A stretch of 64,000 bases of DNA, from assembly GCA_019096065.1 (NCBI GenBank), contig JAGUCH010000004.1, positions 434,001-498,000 of the forward strand, read 5' to 3'. The DNA comes from Paracyclopina nana. Its lineage: Eukaryota; Arthropoda; Copepoda; Cyclopoida; Cyclopettidae. The position numbers and the translations under genes were made by a program. Every line of letters starts with the position of its first letter. Position 1 is the first letter of the stretch. The notes below the pieces were generated by a model. The model did no database searches and was not told the DNA's origin. It worked only from the letters and a program-made list of their open reading frames with translations. This document shows, one piece after another, positions 32,602-44,760 of the stretch.

Positions 32602-34882
32602 ATGACCACACTTACTCCCTTTGAAGATCCTGATGCCATTTATGACCAAGTTATTTTGGTCTTTTTGAAAGAGTCTCCTCCATTTTCCCTTTTTCCTATG
32701 AGTTGGACTTGTCCCTCTGGAAAATCTCTTGGTGAGATCTGTAAATTTAATCTAACAAAACCCTTGACAGATTCAACCAGACTGAGGACATTCAAGTACC
32801 AAACTTTGAACGAAGAAATGAAGGAATTTTCTGTTTTTGCCAGGGTTGAGAAAGGTGAGTAAAAGTCCTTTTCATGGCTAGGAGAAAGTACCTTTCTTTT
32901 TCATTGCAGGAGTTGATTTGAGTCGAGCCCAGGAAATTTGCAAGCTTTTGAATGAGCCATTTGAAGAAGTGACTCATCCTAGTCAGAGAATTCGACTCAA
33001 GGTTGATCATATCATCAACTATGCTGAGAGGATATCAGTCATGTATGACTATCCAAAAAAATCCCCCATCTATGGCACCTTCATTTGCTCACTCTTGAAC
33101 AAGGATGACCGAAATAAAGATGGGACTTCAAAGAGACTTAAGAGAATGGGAAATGAATTCAACAAAGGCCCCAAGAATAAGGTATACTCATGGCAATCAT
33201 TTGATGCTGAAATAATTCTTTTGATCTTGTTTCTAGATCCTTAAAATGGGAGCAAAAAAAGAGATATCTATTCAGAGTCAAAAGAAAAAGACATCATTTC
33301 AGTTGGAAGCAAGTGACAAATTGAGACAAAAAGATGAAATGAAAGAAATGGTAAAAAATGCAGTTCTTGAAGTGTACAAAGAAGTCATTGCTCCACAAAT
33401 CAATGATATGAAATCCAAGCTTGACTCTTTTGTAGAGCAATACAACAAAGACATGTCAGATATAAAATCAAAGCCAGGGCGTGATGTAAGTTCATGACTC
33501 ATTTCTTTGATCTGTACTACACTTACATCTGTTTTACAGCAAACAATCAAGCTTTGCCAAGAGATCAAGGATTTGATCTCAAATGTGTCTATAATTGACT
33601 CTGGCATTTTGAGAAAAGAGTTGGCTACACAAGTGACGACTGGTGATTCATTGTCACAAGCTATCGGGATCATCTCAAGACCTCTGCCTTGGGATCTAAT
33701 GGGACCTGGAGCAGATGTATACTTTGCCAATAAGTTTGTGCAAGACTTGATTGTTCAAATGTTGGTACCCTCTTTCAAGAACGATGCACTCATGGGAAGA
33801 AAATATTGTATCTCCAGAGTTTCCTTTACCAAATTGTTCACCACATGTGCTGCAGCACACATGACTCACAAGAACCCTTCAAAGTAACTTCATAGGCTTA
33901 GATGTGATACTTATTGAGTCAATTCCTTGCATTTCAGGTGGACAAATACTTATTTTTTCAAAAGACCCTTGCCTCCATCCATTCTGAGGCTGGTTGAATA
34001 TAAACTGTTGCCATGCTTACGTGAAAGTTTGAAGGAGAGGCAAGAAATCATTCTTGACAGCATTAGCACTATCAAGGATAAAATGTCAGAGATCATGACC
34101 AACTCACGAACAAGATTCATCAGAGCAGCATTTACTCGGTCACCCACCATTGATGGAGCGGTTCAAGCTCTGTTTAACGTAGACTTGGAATTCTACACTA
34201 ACAATTGTGTAAGTTTTTTCCCCTTAAAAAGCACTTCAGCAGGTTTTTTTTTCCATAGCACCTTTTGGACTCACGAGTGGTGCCAAGCACTTTTGAAGAG
34301 TACACAGCAGAGCTTCACAAAAGAAGTGAATACAGAGAGGCTGTAGAGGCTCAAACTGCAAAAAGTCGCGAAGCAGTTGAAAAGCATCCAACTCCTGAGG
34401 AAATCTTTGAGACTCTTCGTGGACCTCATTGCCACTATGTTTGGTCAGTTCGAGACATAGTCAAGCTCATTGTTGCGGCTGGCTTCCTCCTTAACAAGAA
34501 TGTTGAGGAAATGGAGTATGATCCTGTCCCAAAAGTGCCCCTGGTATTTGACTTTAAAAATACCGATAGCAATGATTAGCATCTTTTTCCATTCAAGCTC
34601 GACAAGGTGCATCAACAAGTATGTGATGAGTACAAGGGAAGATATGAAGTGCTCATTCAAGAGTTTGTTGGCATCAATGCCAAGGTGTCTTCAGCAGGAA
34701 ATGCACATGCTCAAAAGTCAAACTTGACGAGCCCAAAGCAAAATAAGAAAAAATTAGAGAACTCTGAAAGTTCATCTGAGGAAGATGCACAAGAAGTCTA
34801 TTTTCATGGCTTCCTTGACAAGTTTGATGACTCTAATTCCAATGCCTCCAACCTGGTCATTCCACCTCCCATGAGTCCCTAA
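32602..34882 (+). CDS. Unrecognised 652-residue protein
   Basis: I do not recognise this protein. Exons 32602-32854, 32910-33181, 33237-33485, 33540-33883, 33938-34208, 34259-34543 and 34598-34882 have consensus splice sites with matching phases and give one 652-residue frame. That makes a real gene very likely. Visible features: a soluble mixed N-terminus, a Lys-rich stretch near residues 170-200, a helical coiled-coil-like part near 205-260 (MKEMVKNAVLEVYKEV), a conserved-looking block with ISRPLPWDLMGPGADVYFANKFVQ near 305-325, a helical region to about 500, and an acidic Ser-rich tail (ESSSEEDAQE) ending PPPMSP. There is no signal peptide or membrane helix. It could be a lineage-specific nuclear or cytoplasmic scaffold; I assign no function. 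Confidence 0.8.
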
Positions 34883-35085
34883 TATATCTTTCATTTTTCT
34901 TTGAAGTCAAGGCAAGTATTAAGTTTATTTGAGCTCAAAAAACAGGCTGATTAGATATTGAGTAAAGCTTTAGGAATAATTCACCTGGCTTTTACATGAT
35001 TGTGCTGACAAAATGTTGATTGCTTATTGAGTGTTGGTTAAGGTCATAAGAGATTGTTAATGCATATTTAGTAGCTTTGGAAGAC

Positions 35086-37237
35086 TTATTGAGAGGGAAC
35101 TTCCTTCAAGGCCTCCCTATAACTAGGAGGAGCTTCAGTGAGGATCCAGGTTGGTCCTGGTTGGTGATGAACTTCAACTTCATTCCTCTTGCTTGGTGCC
35201 AAGTCGGGCTCAGGGAAGCGAGTGTAAGAGCTTCTGAACAAATCTTCAGAGTTGTCCTTGCAAAAGTACAAAGAGTGGCCATCCATCTTGACATCCGGAG
35301 CATTATCTCTGTTGATGTATTTAGATGACACATCCAGTGAGCACGTCAGCTTCCATCCCAGAGATTCTGCCTTTTTTATCAAATGCATCATCATAGCCAC
35401 TCCATGAATGCCATAGACATTTCCATCTTCCCAGGGATTTCCCTAAAAACAAAAAAGCACATATACTTAATGTAATACTTTTACATTTCAGGAAGTTACA
35501 TTTAAATGGAACTGCATGCATCCCATGTGACCATTTTGAACTTCATTGGACAACCCATAGCCATAAGAGGCTTTGATGACCAAAGCCAGGCTTTCTTTTT
35601 CACTGCTGGGAAAATTGATGAGTGACACTTGGTTGACATCACTAAGGGAAATGCAGGCAAATGGCAACAATTTGTGGTCAGTCCTTGTCATGGCTATGAT
35701 GCTTTTGTCATGCTGTCTTCCAGCCACATCAATTCCAGTCAGTGGAATCCACCCATGAAATGTCAAAGTTTCCTAAGATGTTCCCTGATTACTTTTCATC
35801 TTGAGTGTCTTAACTTCCTGTGGATTCTTACCAATAATTTGATCATGCACATTTGGGTGCCAATGGCTTCCTCTCCAGAACAATGGAAAGGCTCACCAGG
35901 CAGCTTGAACTCTGTGGCTCCACAATATTCTCTGGTGGAAATGGTGTCTTCTCCATAAGTTTTATTCAGTAGGAGTCTCACTGCATTGAGCACTGATTCA
36001 TTATGGAAATCAATCAGCCTTAGTCTATCTTTCCTGTTCATACTTATGGATGCCACAGTTCTGACCTGCAATTAGTCAATCATTTTTTATGAATAATGAT
36101 TGTAATTTGAATAATGAAAATAATTTTATTAAAAAAATTAAGTCACAGCAAAAACTATTATTCAAAAAACTACAAAAATATTTTTTTCATTGATAAATAG
36201 TTTACATAAAAAAATAAACCTGAAAGTAATTTTCATTTAATAGTATTTTTTAATACTTTCTGATAATCCTTCTGTGGGGTAAATTGAAGTAAAGAATTAT
36301 TCACAAAAAATAATTCACATCAAAAAATAATTTTCACTACCAAAACATTTTTCATTCAGAAATGCTAGTTTACATTAAAAAAGAATTTATATAGAAAAAA
36401 AAATTTCATTTACTAGCAAAGTGTAAATAGATTCTGAGTATACCTCTGTGGGGTAAATGGAAGTGAAGAAAAGGGCATCAGTTTTGCCCTTGAGGCAAAT
36501 GGGCCCAGAATACTCCCAACCAATGGTTGACATCTTCTCAATGATCTTGATGAGCATTTGCTTGGCAAGGATGGACTCATCCTCTGTGTTCACCCAAGGC
36601 CATTCACTAATCTTGAACAGCTCAATATCCTCATTGATGATGAGCTCAGCATTTTGCCTGGAAATCCCACTCTTCCAGCCATCAATGATGGCATCCTCAA
36701 CCACTTTCTTCACCTCTGGGCTGTGCCTGGCCAAGATCAACTTGTCATAGCCCCCTGGAGCTATGCAGCAGATCTGGTGGGGCTGCCTTTCTCCAGAGAC
36801 TTTCTTGAAGAACAGTGTGCCCTGATCATTGATCCGGGCCAGATCTGAGCATCCCATGTAGTCATAGCCCAATGTGTACATGGTTTTCAAGAGCTCACAG
36901 GCAAATATTTTGCCAGTGGCTGCTGAGTCTTTGCCTGTCTCAACAGAAAAGGGCATTCCTGGCACAGTGAATTGCCTGATGCCATGCTTGATTTTGCTGT
37001 GAGTGCCATCAGGTCTGTGATGCCAGTTCTTTTCCATCACTCTCCTGGATATCAACATTCAACGCTATTCCATGCTATTTTCATTTAATTATAGTACCTG
37101 ACAAGCTTGTCAAGAGCAGTGTTGACATGGGGGGGTGCATACAGAATCCTGACTTTATTGGGGACCCTCAGGATGACACCCACAATGCCAATGTCCTGGT
37201 TCTCCAGGTAGAGTGGCCTGACCTCTGTGTTGCCCAT
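35086..37237 (-). CDS. Unrecognised 534-residue protein built of about four repeats
   Basis: Function unknown. Exons 37237-37098, 37044-36444, 36065-35832, 35772-35500 and 35442-35086 join in frame. The protein is an internal tandem repeat of ~110 residues. Each unit opens with a hydrophobic-G-x-P-[FW] turn, runs through a Gly/Ala/Lys helix, then a [GS]W/GY strand with a [ST]xDL-like segment and a hydrophobic strand. Openings: FTVPGMPF, FKISEWPW, FKLPGEPF and FHLNGNPW. Unit ends read KLILARHSPEVKKVV, LRLIDFHNESVLNAV and VSLINFPSSEKESLA. The N-terminus (VRILYAPPHVNTALDKLV) looks like the end of an extra unit. No signal peptide. The tail ILTEAPPSYREAL has a PPSY motif that could bind WW domains. 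I believe similar uncharacterised proteins exist in other arthropods, but could not check. Confidence 0.82.
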
Positions 37238-37863
37238 GGTGGAGTGCAGGAATGGTTTGACGTTGTAGAAGGATCATGAAGGCTGAGAAGGAGGAGCTTA
37301 GGCCTTAATTCCGCTAGTGGAAGTGTGCATCACTCAACCTTGTTGTACAAGGACATGCACCACCAGGGAGTCTCAAAGGGACAATTGAGAAAGCTCTAGA
37401 AAGAAGTGAAAAAAAAGGCCTTTTCTCCAAAGTACTACTGCGCACAAGGACTGGAAAGGCTGAAAGTGAAAAATCACTCTCGAGCCAACTGCACTGCAGG
37501 CCTTTGTTCTTCATGAAAAAATGATGAAAATTGTATCCTTGTCGTTCAATCATTATTTTATTGAAAGTCATGTTTTCAGCTTTTAAAAAGCTAAAAATAA
37601 CCTTTAATCCACAGTGAAGATTGAAAAAATAACTGAAAATGGCGGAAAAAGTGATAAATCTAGTCAACTGGTTAAAGTCGCTACATTTTGTTGAATTCTA
37701 ATTATTTTAAGGCCATTAAATCGAGTTTTTGTTAGCACACTCTCAGCTGCAAGAATAAATTCTGAAGCTCGAGGCTTTGACCCGATCCGATTTCGCGAAC
37801 AAAAACAACAACAACAAAAACATGCGCACGTGAAACTACTAAACTCTTGTGAAGTTGTTCAAA
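37238..37863. other. Divergent promoter between the four-repeat gene and WDR3
   Basis: No exon is supported. Start codons of the two genes are 626 bases apart, facing away. No TATA box or known element stands out. Confidence 0.5.
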
Positions 37864-40722
37864 ATGGGCATAACAAAGCAGTATTTGCGTTACGTGTCCA
37901 ATTCGGCCTTTGGCCTTATTGCCTCGCCCAAGGGTGGGATTGTGAGCCTTGGAGAGAAGAATTTGGTGGCTTGCGCAGCGGCCGAGAATGTCATCGTTTG
38001 GAACCTGAAAACGGGGCAAAAAGCTGCCCAATTCACCTTGACTTCGGGCAACCACGGCGATGTGACAGCCTTGGCAGTGAGTCCTCACTTTGACAAAATT
38101 GCCATCGGCCTTCACGACGGTGGGATCAAAATGTTCTCCCAAAATGACTACGGAGAATGGGATGAATCCGTGGACAATTGTGTGACCTTCAATGGCCACA
38201 AATCCGCAGTGACTTGCTTGGCATTTGACCTTGAAGGCCACAGGTTGGCCTCTGGAAGCCGAGACACAAACATCATTGTTTGGGATGTGGTCAACGAGTG
38301 TGGCCTGTATCGGCTAAAAGGCCATAAAGGCCCCATAACTGCAGTGGCCTTTGACGAGGATCGCAATGTCCTCGTTTCCGGATCGAAGGACACCCTCGTC
38401 AAATTCTGGGACTTGAGCGTGCAGCATTGCTTCAAAACCTTGACTGAGCACATCATGGAAATCTGGGACTTTATCCTTGTCAAGGACTACCTGATTTCTG
38501 GCACGAGTGATGCTGAATTGCGAGTCTTCAAACTGACCTATGACCTCGACAAGTCCTTGGCAGGGTAAGCGAAAAATTGTACGCTTGTCTGAAAATTATG
38601 CTGATTCACCTATGATTGCAGGAAAGTTGAGCCTCAGTTGAAAAAGCTGAAAGTTCAAGATGATGATGATGATGATGATGGGAGTGACAATGAGGAGGAT
38701 GCCAACGAGTTTGATGCTGGAATGCTCAAGGTGGAACGCGTGGGAGCTTTGCTGAGGCAAGCCCAGGACAAAGTTGCCCACTTGACAGTTGATCCAGAGC
38801 AGCGAATCATTGCTTGTCATGGGAGTGACAACACTGTGGAGCTGTACCAAGTCTGCTCCGAAGAGGAAGTGAAGAAACGACTGCTGAAAAGAGCAAAAAA
38901 AGAGAGAAGGAAGAATAGCAACAGTGAGGATGTGGAGCTGCCCACTCCCACCCTTCAGGAGGAGTTTCGAAGGCTCAAGGTCATCAAGGCTGGTGGCAAA
39001 GTGAGGCAAGTTGAAGTGAGCTATGCGAAAGAGTCTGCCTTCATCCTCCTCTCGACTGCGAACAATCTCATCGAAACTTTCAAGTATGACTTGAACGATG
39101 CCAAAAATGCTGAGCCCGAAAAGCTCAGGTCCTTTGACCTCCAAGGCCACAGGTCAGATGTGAGAACTTTGTCCTTCAGCTCCTGCAACACTGCAGTGGC
39201 CTCAGTGAGCCATGAGTCGATGAAAGTGTGGAATCGAGCCAGCCTGCAATGCATCCGGACAATTGCATCCGGATATGGCCTTTGCTCCCTCTTCGTCCCT
39301 GGTGACAGGCAAGTCATTGTGGGCACCAAGGCTGGCAGCCTTCAAATCTTTGACCTTGACAAGGCTGAAATGACTGAGGAGGTGACTGGAGCCCACACGA
39401 AAGAAATTTGGGCCATGTCGTTACATCCGGACAAGAAAGGATTTGTCTCGGCCTCCGCTGACCAAACGGTCAAATTTTGGTCTTTTGAGCCCTTGAAGAG
39501 TGTGGAAGGCTGGAGCATTGTCCACACCAAAACACTCCAACTGGACGAGTCAGCATTGGCAGTGAAACTGAGTCCTGATGGAAGACTTGTGGCTGTCTCA
39601 TTATTGGACTCGACAATCAAGGTTTTCTTTGTCGACACCCTCAAGTTCTTCTTGTCCTTGTATGGGCACAAATTGCCAGTGCTGTCATTGGACATTTCCT
39701 ATGACTCAACTCTCATTGTTACAGCCAGCGCTGACAAAAATGTCAAGATTTGGGGCCTGGACTTTGGCGACTGCCACAAGTCCATATTCGCCCATGACGA
39801 CAGCGTGACAGCCGTGACATTTGTGCCAAATACACATTACTTCTTCACAGCTGGCAAAGATGGCCTTGTCAAGCAATGGGATGCTGACAACTTTGAGAGG
39901 ATTGTCACCCTCAAGGGCCACGTGGGTGAAATCTGGGCACTGGCCATCAGTCCCAATGGGAAATATGTGGTGTCGTCAGGGCACGACAAGACCATCCGGT
40001 TATGGGAGAAGACTCAGGAGCCCTTGGTCCTCGAGGATGAGCGTGAAACTGAACGAGAACGTGAGGAAGAGCAGCAACTGGCAACCGGAGACCATCGGCC
40101 TCAAGATCAAGACCGTGAGGCTGGACTGCCAAGCAAGAAGTCAGCTGAGACAGAGAGGAGTGCTGAGAGGCTCATGGAGGCCATTCAAACATATAGGCAA
40201 TACCAAGAGGAGTGTGCCGAGGCCAAGGCCCAGAATGCACCTACACCTGCCTTGCCTCTCATCATGTCAATGTATCCGGATGTGAGCTCTGCTGAGGAGT
40301 TCATCACTGTGGCACTGACGAAGATCAAATCGAGTGAGCTGGAAGAGACATTGCTGGTGTTGCCGCTAGACTTTGTCATCCACCTGATTGAAATCATCCA
40401 CGTGCTTTTGGAGTCAAATGTCAAGAGTGAAGTGATTATACGCACTTTCTACTTCCTCGTGGAAATCCATTTTGGACCTTTGTCCACCTCGACAAGTGCA
40501 AGGAATCTGCTGTTGTCAGTGAGAGACTTGGTGCTCAAGCAGTTGGGTGCACTCAAGAGTACAGTGGGTTTCAATTTGGCTGCACTGCGACACATGCAGT
40601 ACCAACAGGATGAGGATGAAAAAGTGAGAGCGCTGCTTGAGGCCACAACAAAGTACAAGGACAAAAAGCGGAGGAAAAAGCAAAAACAGCGAGCTATACA
40701 AACTGCCATTATTTCCCTGTAA
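37864..40722 (+). CDS. WDR3: WD-repeat protein 3 (U3 snoRNP component, Utp12)
   Basis: Subunit of the small-subunit processome that works in 18S rRNA maturation in the nucleolus. Exons 37864-38564 and 38622-40722 give 933 residues, near the vertebrate length. The start MGITKQYLRYV matches the family; an in-frame ATG at 37849 is less likely. Two WD40 propellers occupy about residues 15-620, with hallmark strings WDVVNECGLYRLKGHK, GHRSDVRTLSFSS, VDTLKFFLSLYGHKLPV and WGLDFGDCHKS. An acidic linker (DDDDDDD) lies near residue 245. The C-terminal helical Utp12 domain includes IKSSELEETLLVLP. The last ~240 coding bases have a broken copy downstream. Confidence 0.96.
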
Positions 40723-40767
40723 TGACAACTCTTTTAGCTCAAATACATTTGTAATATTTTTGACATC

Positions 40768-41012
40768 GATGATTGAAATCATTTGCTTGCTTTTGCAGTA
40801 AGTTGTCTAGATAGAGGTGATTGCATGCACTTTTTACTTCCTTGTGGAAATCCATTACGGACATTTGCTCACATCGACAATTTCAAGGAGTCTGCAGCTC
40901 TCAGTGAGATACTTGCTTCCGAAGCAGTTGGGTGCATTTAAGAGTACAGTGGGTTTCAATTTGGCTGCCCTGTGACACATGCAGTACCATCAGGATGAGG
41001 ATGAAAAAGTGG
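40768..41012 (+). pseudogene. Broken copy of the WDR3 3' end
   Basis: From GATTGAAATCAT (about 40770) to GATGAGGATGAAAAAGTG (about 41008) the sequence follows WDR3 positions about 40387-40628 with substitutions, small indels and stops. It is a same-orientation tandem copy lying between WDR3 and the next convergent gene. Confidence 0.9.
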
Positions 41013-41160
41013 ACTGACAAGTATTTCCTATCACCCTTGGTTACAAAAACCTGCATTTTGCCTAACATTTTGACAAAATATAAATGAAATGATAAATGAA
41101 ATTGGACTGTCAGCCGTTCTGAGTGTAATTTTACTTTCCTACGCAAATATACGACAAAGT

Positions 41161-41981
41161 TCACTTCTTGTCTTCCTCCAGGAATTTCTTGTAAGTTGGG
41201 CCAGGATCAGCATTGCGCACAAGATCTTGGCCCCAGGCATATGACCACTGGTTGTATGTATTCTCTCGAGCGTACGGGGGCTTGTACATCATCCAAACGT
41301 TGTTGTCAAACAGGCCATTGCCTTGAGCAGCAATCTTGATCAGAGTGACTAAGAGGGCAGAAACGCCAAAGAGTTTGTAGCCCGAAGCCACACTTTGACC
41401 TGCGGAAGAAGTCATCATTAAAAAAGCACTTCTAAAGAAGGCAAAGGCCGCTGCTCACGAAAGATTCCCCAAATTGTCGCTCCAGGGATGCAAGAAGCGG
41501 GATAGATCCAAGTTTTGTCTCCAAACTGGTTGGCCAGAGCCTCACGAGAGGCTGTAAAGGAAATGGGGATCGACATGACAGGCGGAGTGATGTACAGGAA
41601 CCTGGCCAAATTCGCCTTGAAGTTGGGCGACCGCAGGATGATGAAGCAATCCACATACGAATACAGGCAGCCTGAAACGTCAAAATAGGGATTTCTGGGC
41701 AACTTGACTCGTGTACAGTATACACACTACGTACCGACGGTAAAGCCGACGACACCTGAATTCCAGAGCCTTTTCACGAAAGGCCCTTCATTGAACATGT
41801 TGTTCCTCTCGCCCTTTAAAGCCCACTGCTCAAAGTCAGGCTTGTAGATTTTGTAGGCCGCGTTGTTCACCCCCATCAATTGGTCCAAGGGACTCGGCGG
41901 CTTGTACGGATTCGGATGCGTCGAGTCCTTGTTCAAGTTGGTAAAGTCATACAGGCCAGACGGGTACTGCACGTCGGGCAT
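41161..41981 (-). CDS. Probable NDUFA11-like complex I membrane subunit
   Basis: Exons 41981-41735, 41671-41459 and 41399-41161 join to 232 residues. After a soluble N-terminus of about 75 residues come four short membrane stretches rich in Gly, Ala and Ser: SGVVGFTVGCLYSYVDCFII, LARFLYITPPVMSIPISF, WIYPASCIPGATIWGIF and YKLFGVSALLVTLIKIAAQ. This layout fits the Tim17/Tim22-like fold of NDUFA11 (B14.7) of mitochondrial complex I. A Tim17/22 translocase relative is the alternative. Sequence identity to the family is low, so the name is tentative, while the gene model is firm. Confidence 0.55.
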
Positions 41982-42514
41982 GGTGATTTTCTTCCCTAAC
42001 TTTGTTCCCCAACACAAAACACCATTTGTTTACGTTTCAATATGGCTCCACGTGGAGTTACCGTAACGCTCGCCCATTTGACGGACAAACTTTAGCCGAA
42101 AAAGCCAAGCAGAAAAAACAAAACTTCACATTATTATTTTTACATTTTGCGCAGATAAAGCTCGATGAGGTGAAGAAATATTAAATAATTGTTGGCAAGA
42201 AAGTGTACTGGAAAAAAAAGACATGAATACCAGTAAAAAAAAGTGGACTGACAAAGCCATCAAAGTATTAAAATAGTGGATTGGTAAAGATTTCTTATTT
42301 GGGTTTGCATAAAATGGGCTGCGAAAAAATTGTGATAAAAGTGGCAAGAAAAGGTCATCTGAAAAGTGGTCAGAAAAGTGGTCTGAAATATGGTCAGGTA
42401 ATGGCCAGAAAAAGAGGTCTGAAAAGTGGTCAGAAATAGCTAAATGAGATGTGGTCAATAGTGTGGTCATTGAAAATGTTCGGAATAGTGGTCAATATGG
42501 CAAGTATATTTTCA
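41982..42514. other. Spacer with short degenerate repeats
   Basis: Contains a TTGTTTACG motif (42026-42034) upstream of the NDUFA11-like gene. From about 42330 to 42500 there are repeated GTGGTCAGAAAAGTGGTCTGAAA-like strings, a degenerate short tandem array next to the MRPS22 3' end. No exon. Confidence 0.6.
42026..42034. promoter_or_regulatory. TTGTTTACG motif upstream of NDUFA11-like gene
   Basis: Same nine-base string as in the PTPMT1 and SYS1 promoters, 45 bases upstream of this gene's start codon. Confidence 0.4.
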
Positions 42515-43960
42515 TCAGGATAGAGACAACATTTCTTGCTTGGTTTTCCTATTTTGCTCCATGGATTCCAGCATTGACTCCAGAGCAATGTGGAGCTTGG
42601 TCTCTTTCGTAGATTCTTTGGCTATGTAGCTACGAATTAGCTTCACTTTACCCGACTCTGTAGCCAACTCCTCACGAACTTGGTCAACCTTTGCATTGGG
42701 ATGAATCCATGAATAAAGCTGGACGAGCTTCAAATGAGAAAACAACGGGTAAGGTTCAGAAGAAAATAAACTAATCTAAGCATACCCTGCATGCATCGTC
42801 TAAATTGTGCTGCTTGAAGTAATGAAGCATCAGATTATCCACCTTCTTCTCGTAAGCAAAGTAGAAGACCATCGGTCCAAAATGTCTTGTGGAATGTAGC
42901 ACATCATAGTCTCCGTGGGTGTCAATGAAGTCATACACAAAATGAGCTGTCCGGATGTACACAGGATGGTCTGGCTCGAACTGAACACAATTTCGATCAA
43001 GGACATAGATGTACTTGTCTTTTCGCAAAATCTAAAAGAAAGGAGAAATTTTCTCTTGGCGATTTGTCGCCAAAAATAAGGTGATCTTACTTCGGCCAGA
43101 TTCTCAATGTTGAACAGCGGCGGAGGCTTACTCAGTCGACCTATCCTAGGGAAGTACACTTGGTTCATTCTGTCTCTCTCTGCTCCAGATGCTTGTCTCA
43201 AGGTTCCATCAGGCTCGCGGCACACAATGAGTCGATCCCGATCATGGATGCCATATGTGATGTCAGTGAAAATGTACTTGGCAGCGTCAAAACCTAAAGC
43301 AGCAAAATAGAATTGGAACTTAGTCAACATTGGCATTGGGATGATCCATTGACTCCAGAGTGTTGTGGAGCTTGGTCTTTGTAGATTCTTTGGCTATGTA
43401 GCTCCGAATCAGCTTCACTTTACCCAACTCAGAAGCCAACTCCTCACCCGGAACTTGGTCAACCTTTGCATTGGGATGAATCGATGAATAAAGCTGGACG
43501 AGCTTCAAGCGTGCAAACAACATGTCACGCACAGAAGAAAATAAACTAAGCTAAGCATACCCTGCATGCATCGTCAAAATTGTGCTGCTTGAAGAAGTGA
43601 ATCATCAGATTTGGCACCGAAGGCCGAACACTAACCTTTAATGGCCGGCTCCTCGTCCAAAACCTCAAGGTTGTCTCTTCGCTCGCTCATGACAGGTGGC
43701 ATTTGGAGCAACTTGAGGGCCTTGGCTTGAGCTTCTTCTCGTGCTTTTGCCAGCTCTGCATCAGTCATGAAAACGTAGCTTGGCGGCGTGATAGTTTGGC
43801 CTGACTTGGCCACCCTGAAGACTTTGGAGTAGTTGAGGCCTGTCAACGCTTTGAGAGCAGCTTGAACTTTGGAGTCGAAGAAGGCTCGAGCAATTTTGTC
43901 TCCTCCAACTTCGTGGCTTAAAAATCGCCTCAGTACAACGGCAATCATCTTTTTTGACAT
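42515..43960 (-). CDS. MRPS22: Mitochondrial small ribosomal subunit protein mS22
   Basis: Structural protein of the mitochondrial 28S ribosomal subunit. Exons 43960-43636, 43293-43091, 43031-42786 and 42727-42515 give 328 residues. Family strings: LTGLNYSKVF, KLLQMPPVMSER, KYIFTDITYGIHDRDR, VCREPDGTLRQAS, ERDRMNQVYFP, and STRHFGPMVFYF followed by LVQLYSWIHP. Intron 1 (342 bases) contains a same-strand broken copy of exons 3-4 (see separate entry). GTAAACAAA on the sense strand lies 22 bases upstream of the start. Confidence 0.94.
43320..43620 (-). pseudogene. Copy of MRPS22 exon 4 and exon 3 end inside its own intron 1
   Basis: About 43340-43610 matches 42566-42850, including the exon 4 coding region (LVQLYSSIHPNAKVDQV), the exon 3-4 intron and the donor end of exon 3. 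It is in the same orientation and roughly 90 percent alike, with indels that shift frame. It retains the copied splice donor and acceptor, so aberrant splicing into it is possible. Confidence 0.88.
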
Positions 43961-44760
43961 GAAAGTGAATTTAAAGTGAACTTTGTTTACTAATATTGCA
44001 AAGGGCGACCAGTGAACTTGAGCGGCTTGTCGCCAAATTTTTCCGGAAAATTGCCACTTTTGGCAATCTTAGAAAAAGGCTCAAAAAAGCCACAAATTGT
44101 TGGGACTTTCTACATTGTTATTTCATAATGAAAATTTGATCACATTTTCGTGCGGATCAATTTATGGTTTTCTTCCTTTTTTTTTGGTGTCAAAAGTGGG
44201 AAAAATTAAAGGGCGTTATCATTTAGTGTGTTCAAAAAGTGGCATTTTTTGGGGCTGTTTTTGCAATTAAGTACCAACGTAGGACATAACTCTGAAACCA
44301 GTTATAAACGGACCTGGAAAATGATTCTTTTTTTAGGTTTAATACTTTATTTTTTTCGCTCTGCTTTTATGAAGATTTTCAAGCGTTTACTATGCTTATA
44401 TATCAAAATTTTTTTCAAAAAACAAAAAAGGCAATATCCATAGCCACACCTGGATAAAAAATAGCCACTTTGGCTATAAGTAGCCACATCTGGTCACCCT
44501 GAATCATTATTGAGTGAGAATGCCAGGAATTGCTAATTTATCACCTTTTCCTTTTCTCAATCTGCAAAATCATGAGTCAGATTCCATTAAGCTTTATTTA
44601 CAAAATAAGTTTAATTTATTAAAAACTTCACCCTTATACTAGTAAAGATGTGAAAAAGGATGAACATTTGGCATGTTCTCCTGGCAAGTCAATTTAAGAT
44701 GAATCAAAATTGCTGTAATTTATTTCATTATAATACATGGAAGAACATTTAGAAGAATAA
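43961..44760. other. Spacer between MRPS22 and ARPC5
   Basis: MRPS22 promoter on the left, including TTTGTTTAC at 43982-43990, and the ARPC5 3' flank on the right. Short repeated ATAGCCAC strings occur near 44435-44495. No exon is recognised. Confidence 0.5.
43982..43990. promoter_or_regulatory. TTTGTTTAC motif upstream of MRPS22
   Basis: Motif core 22 bases before the MRPS22 start codon. Confidence 0.4.
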
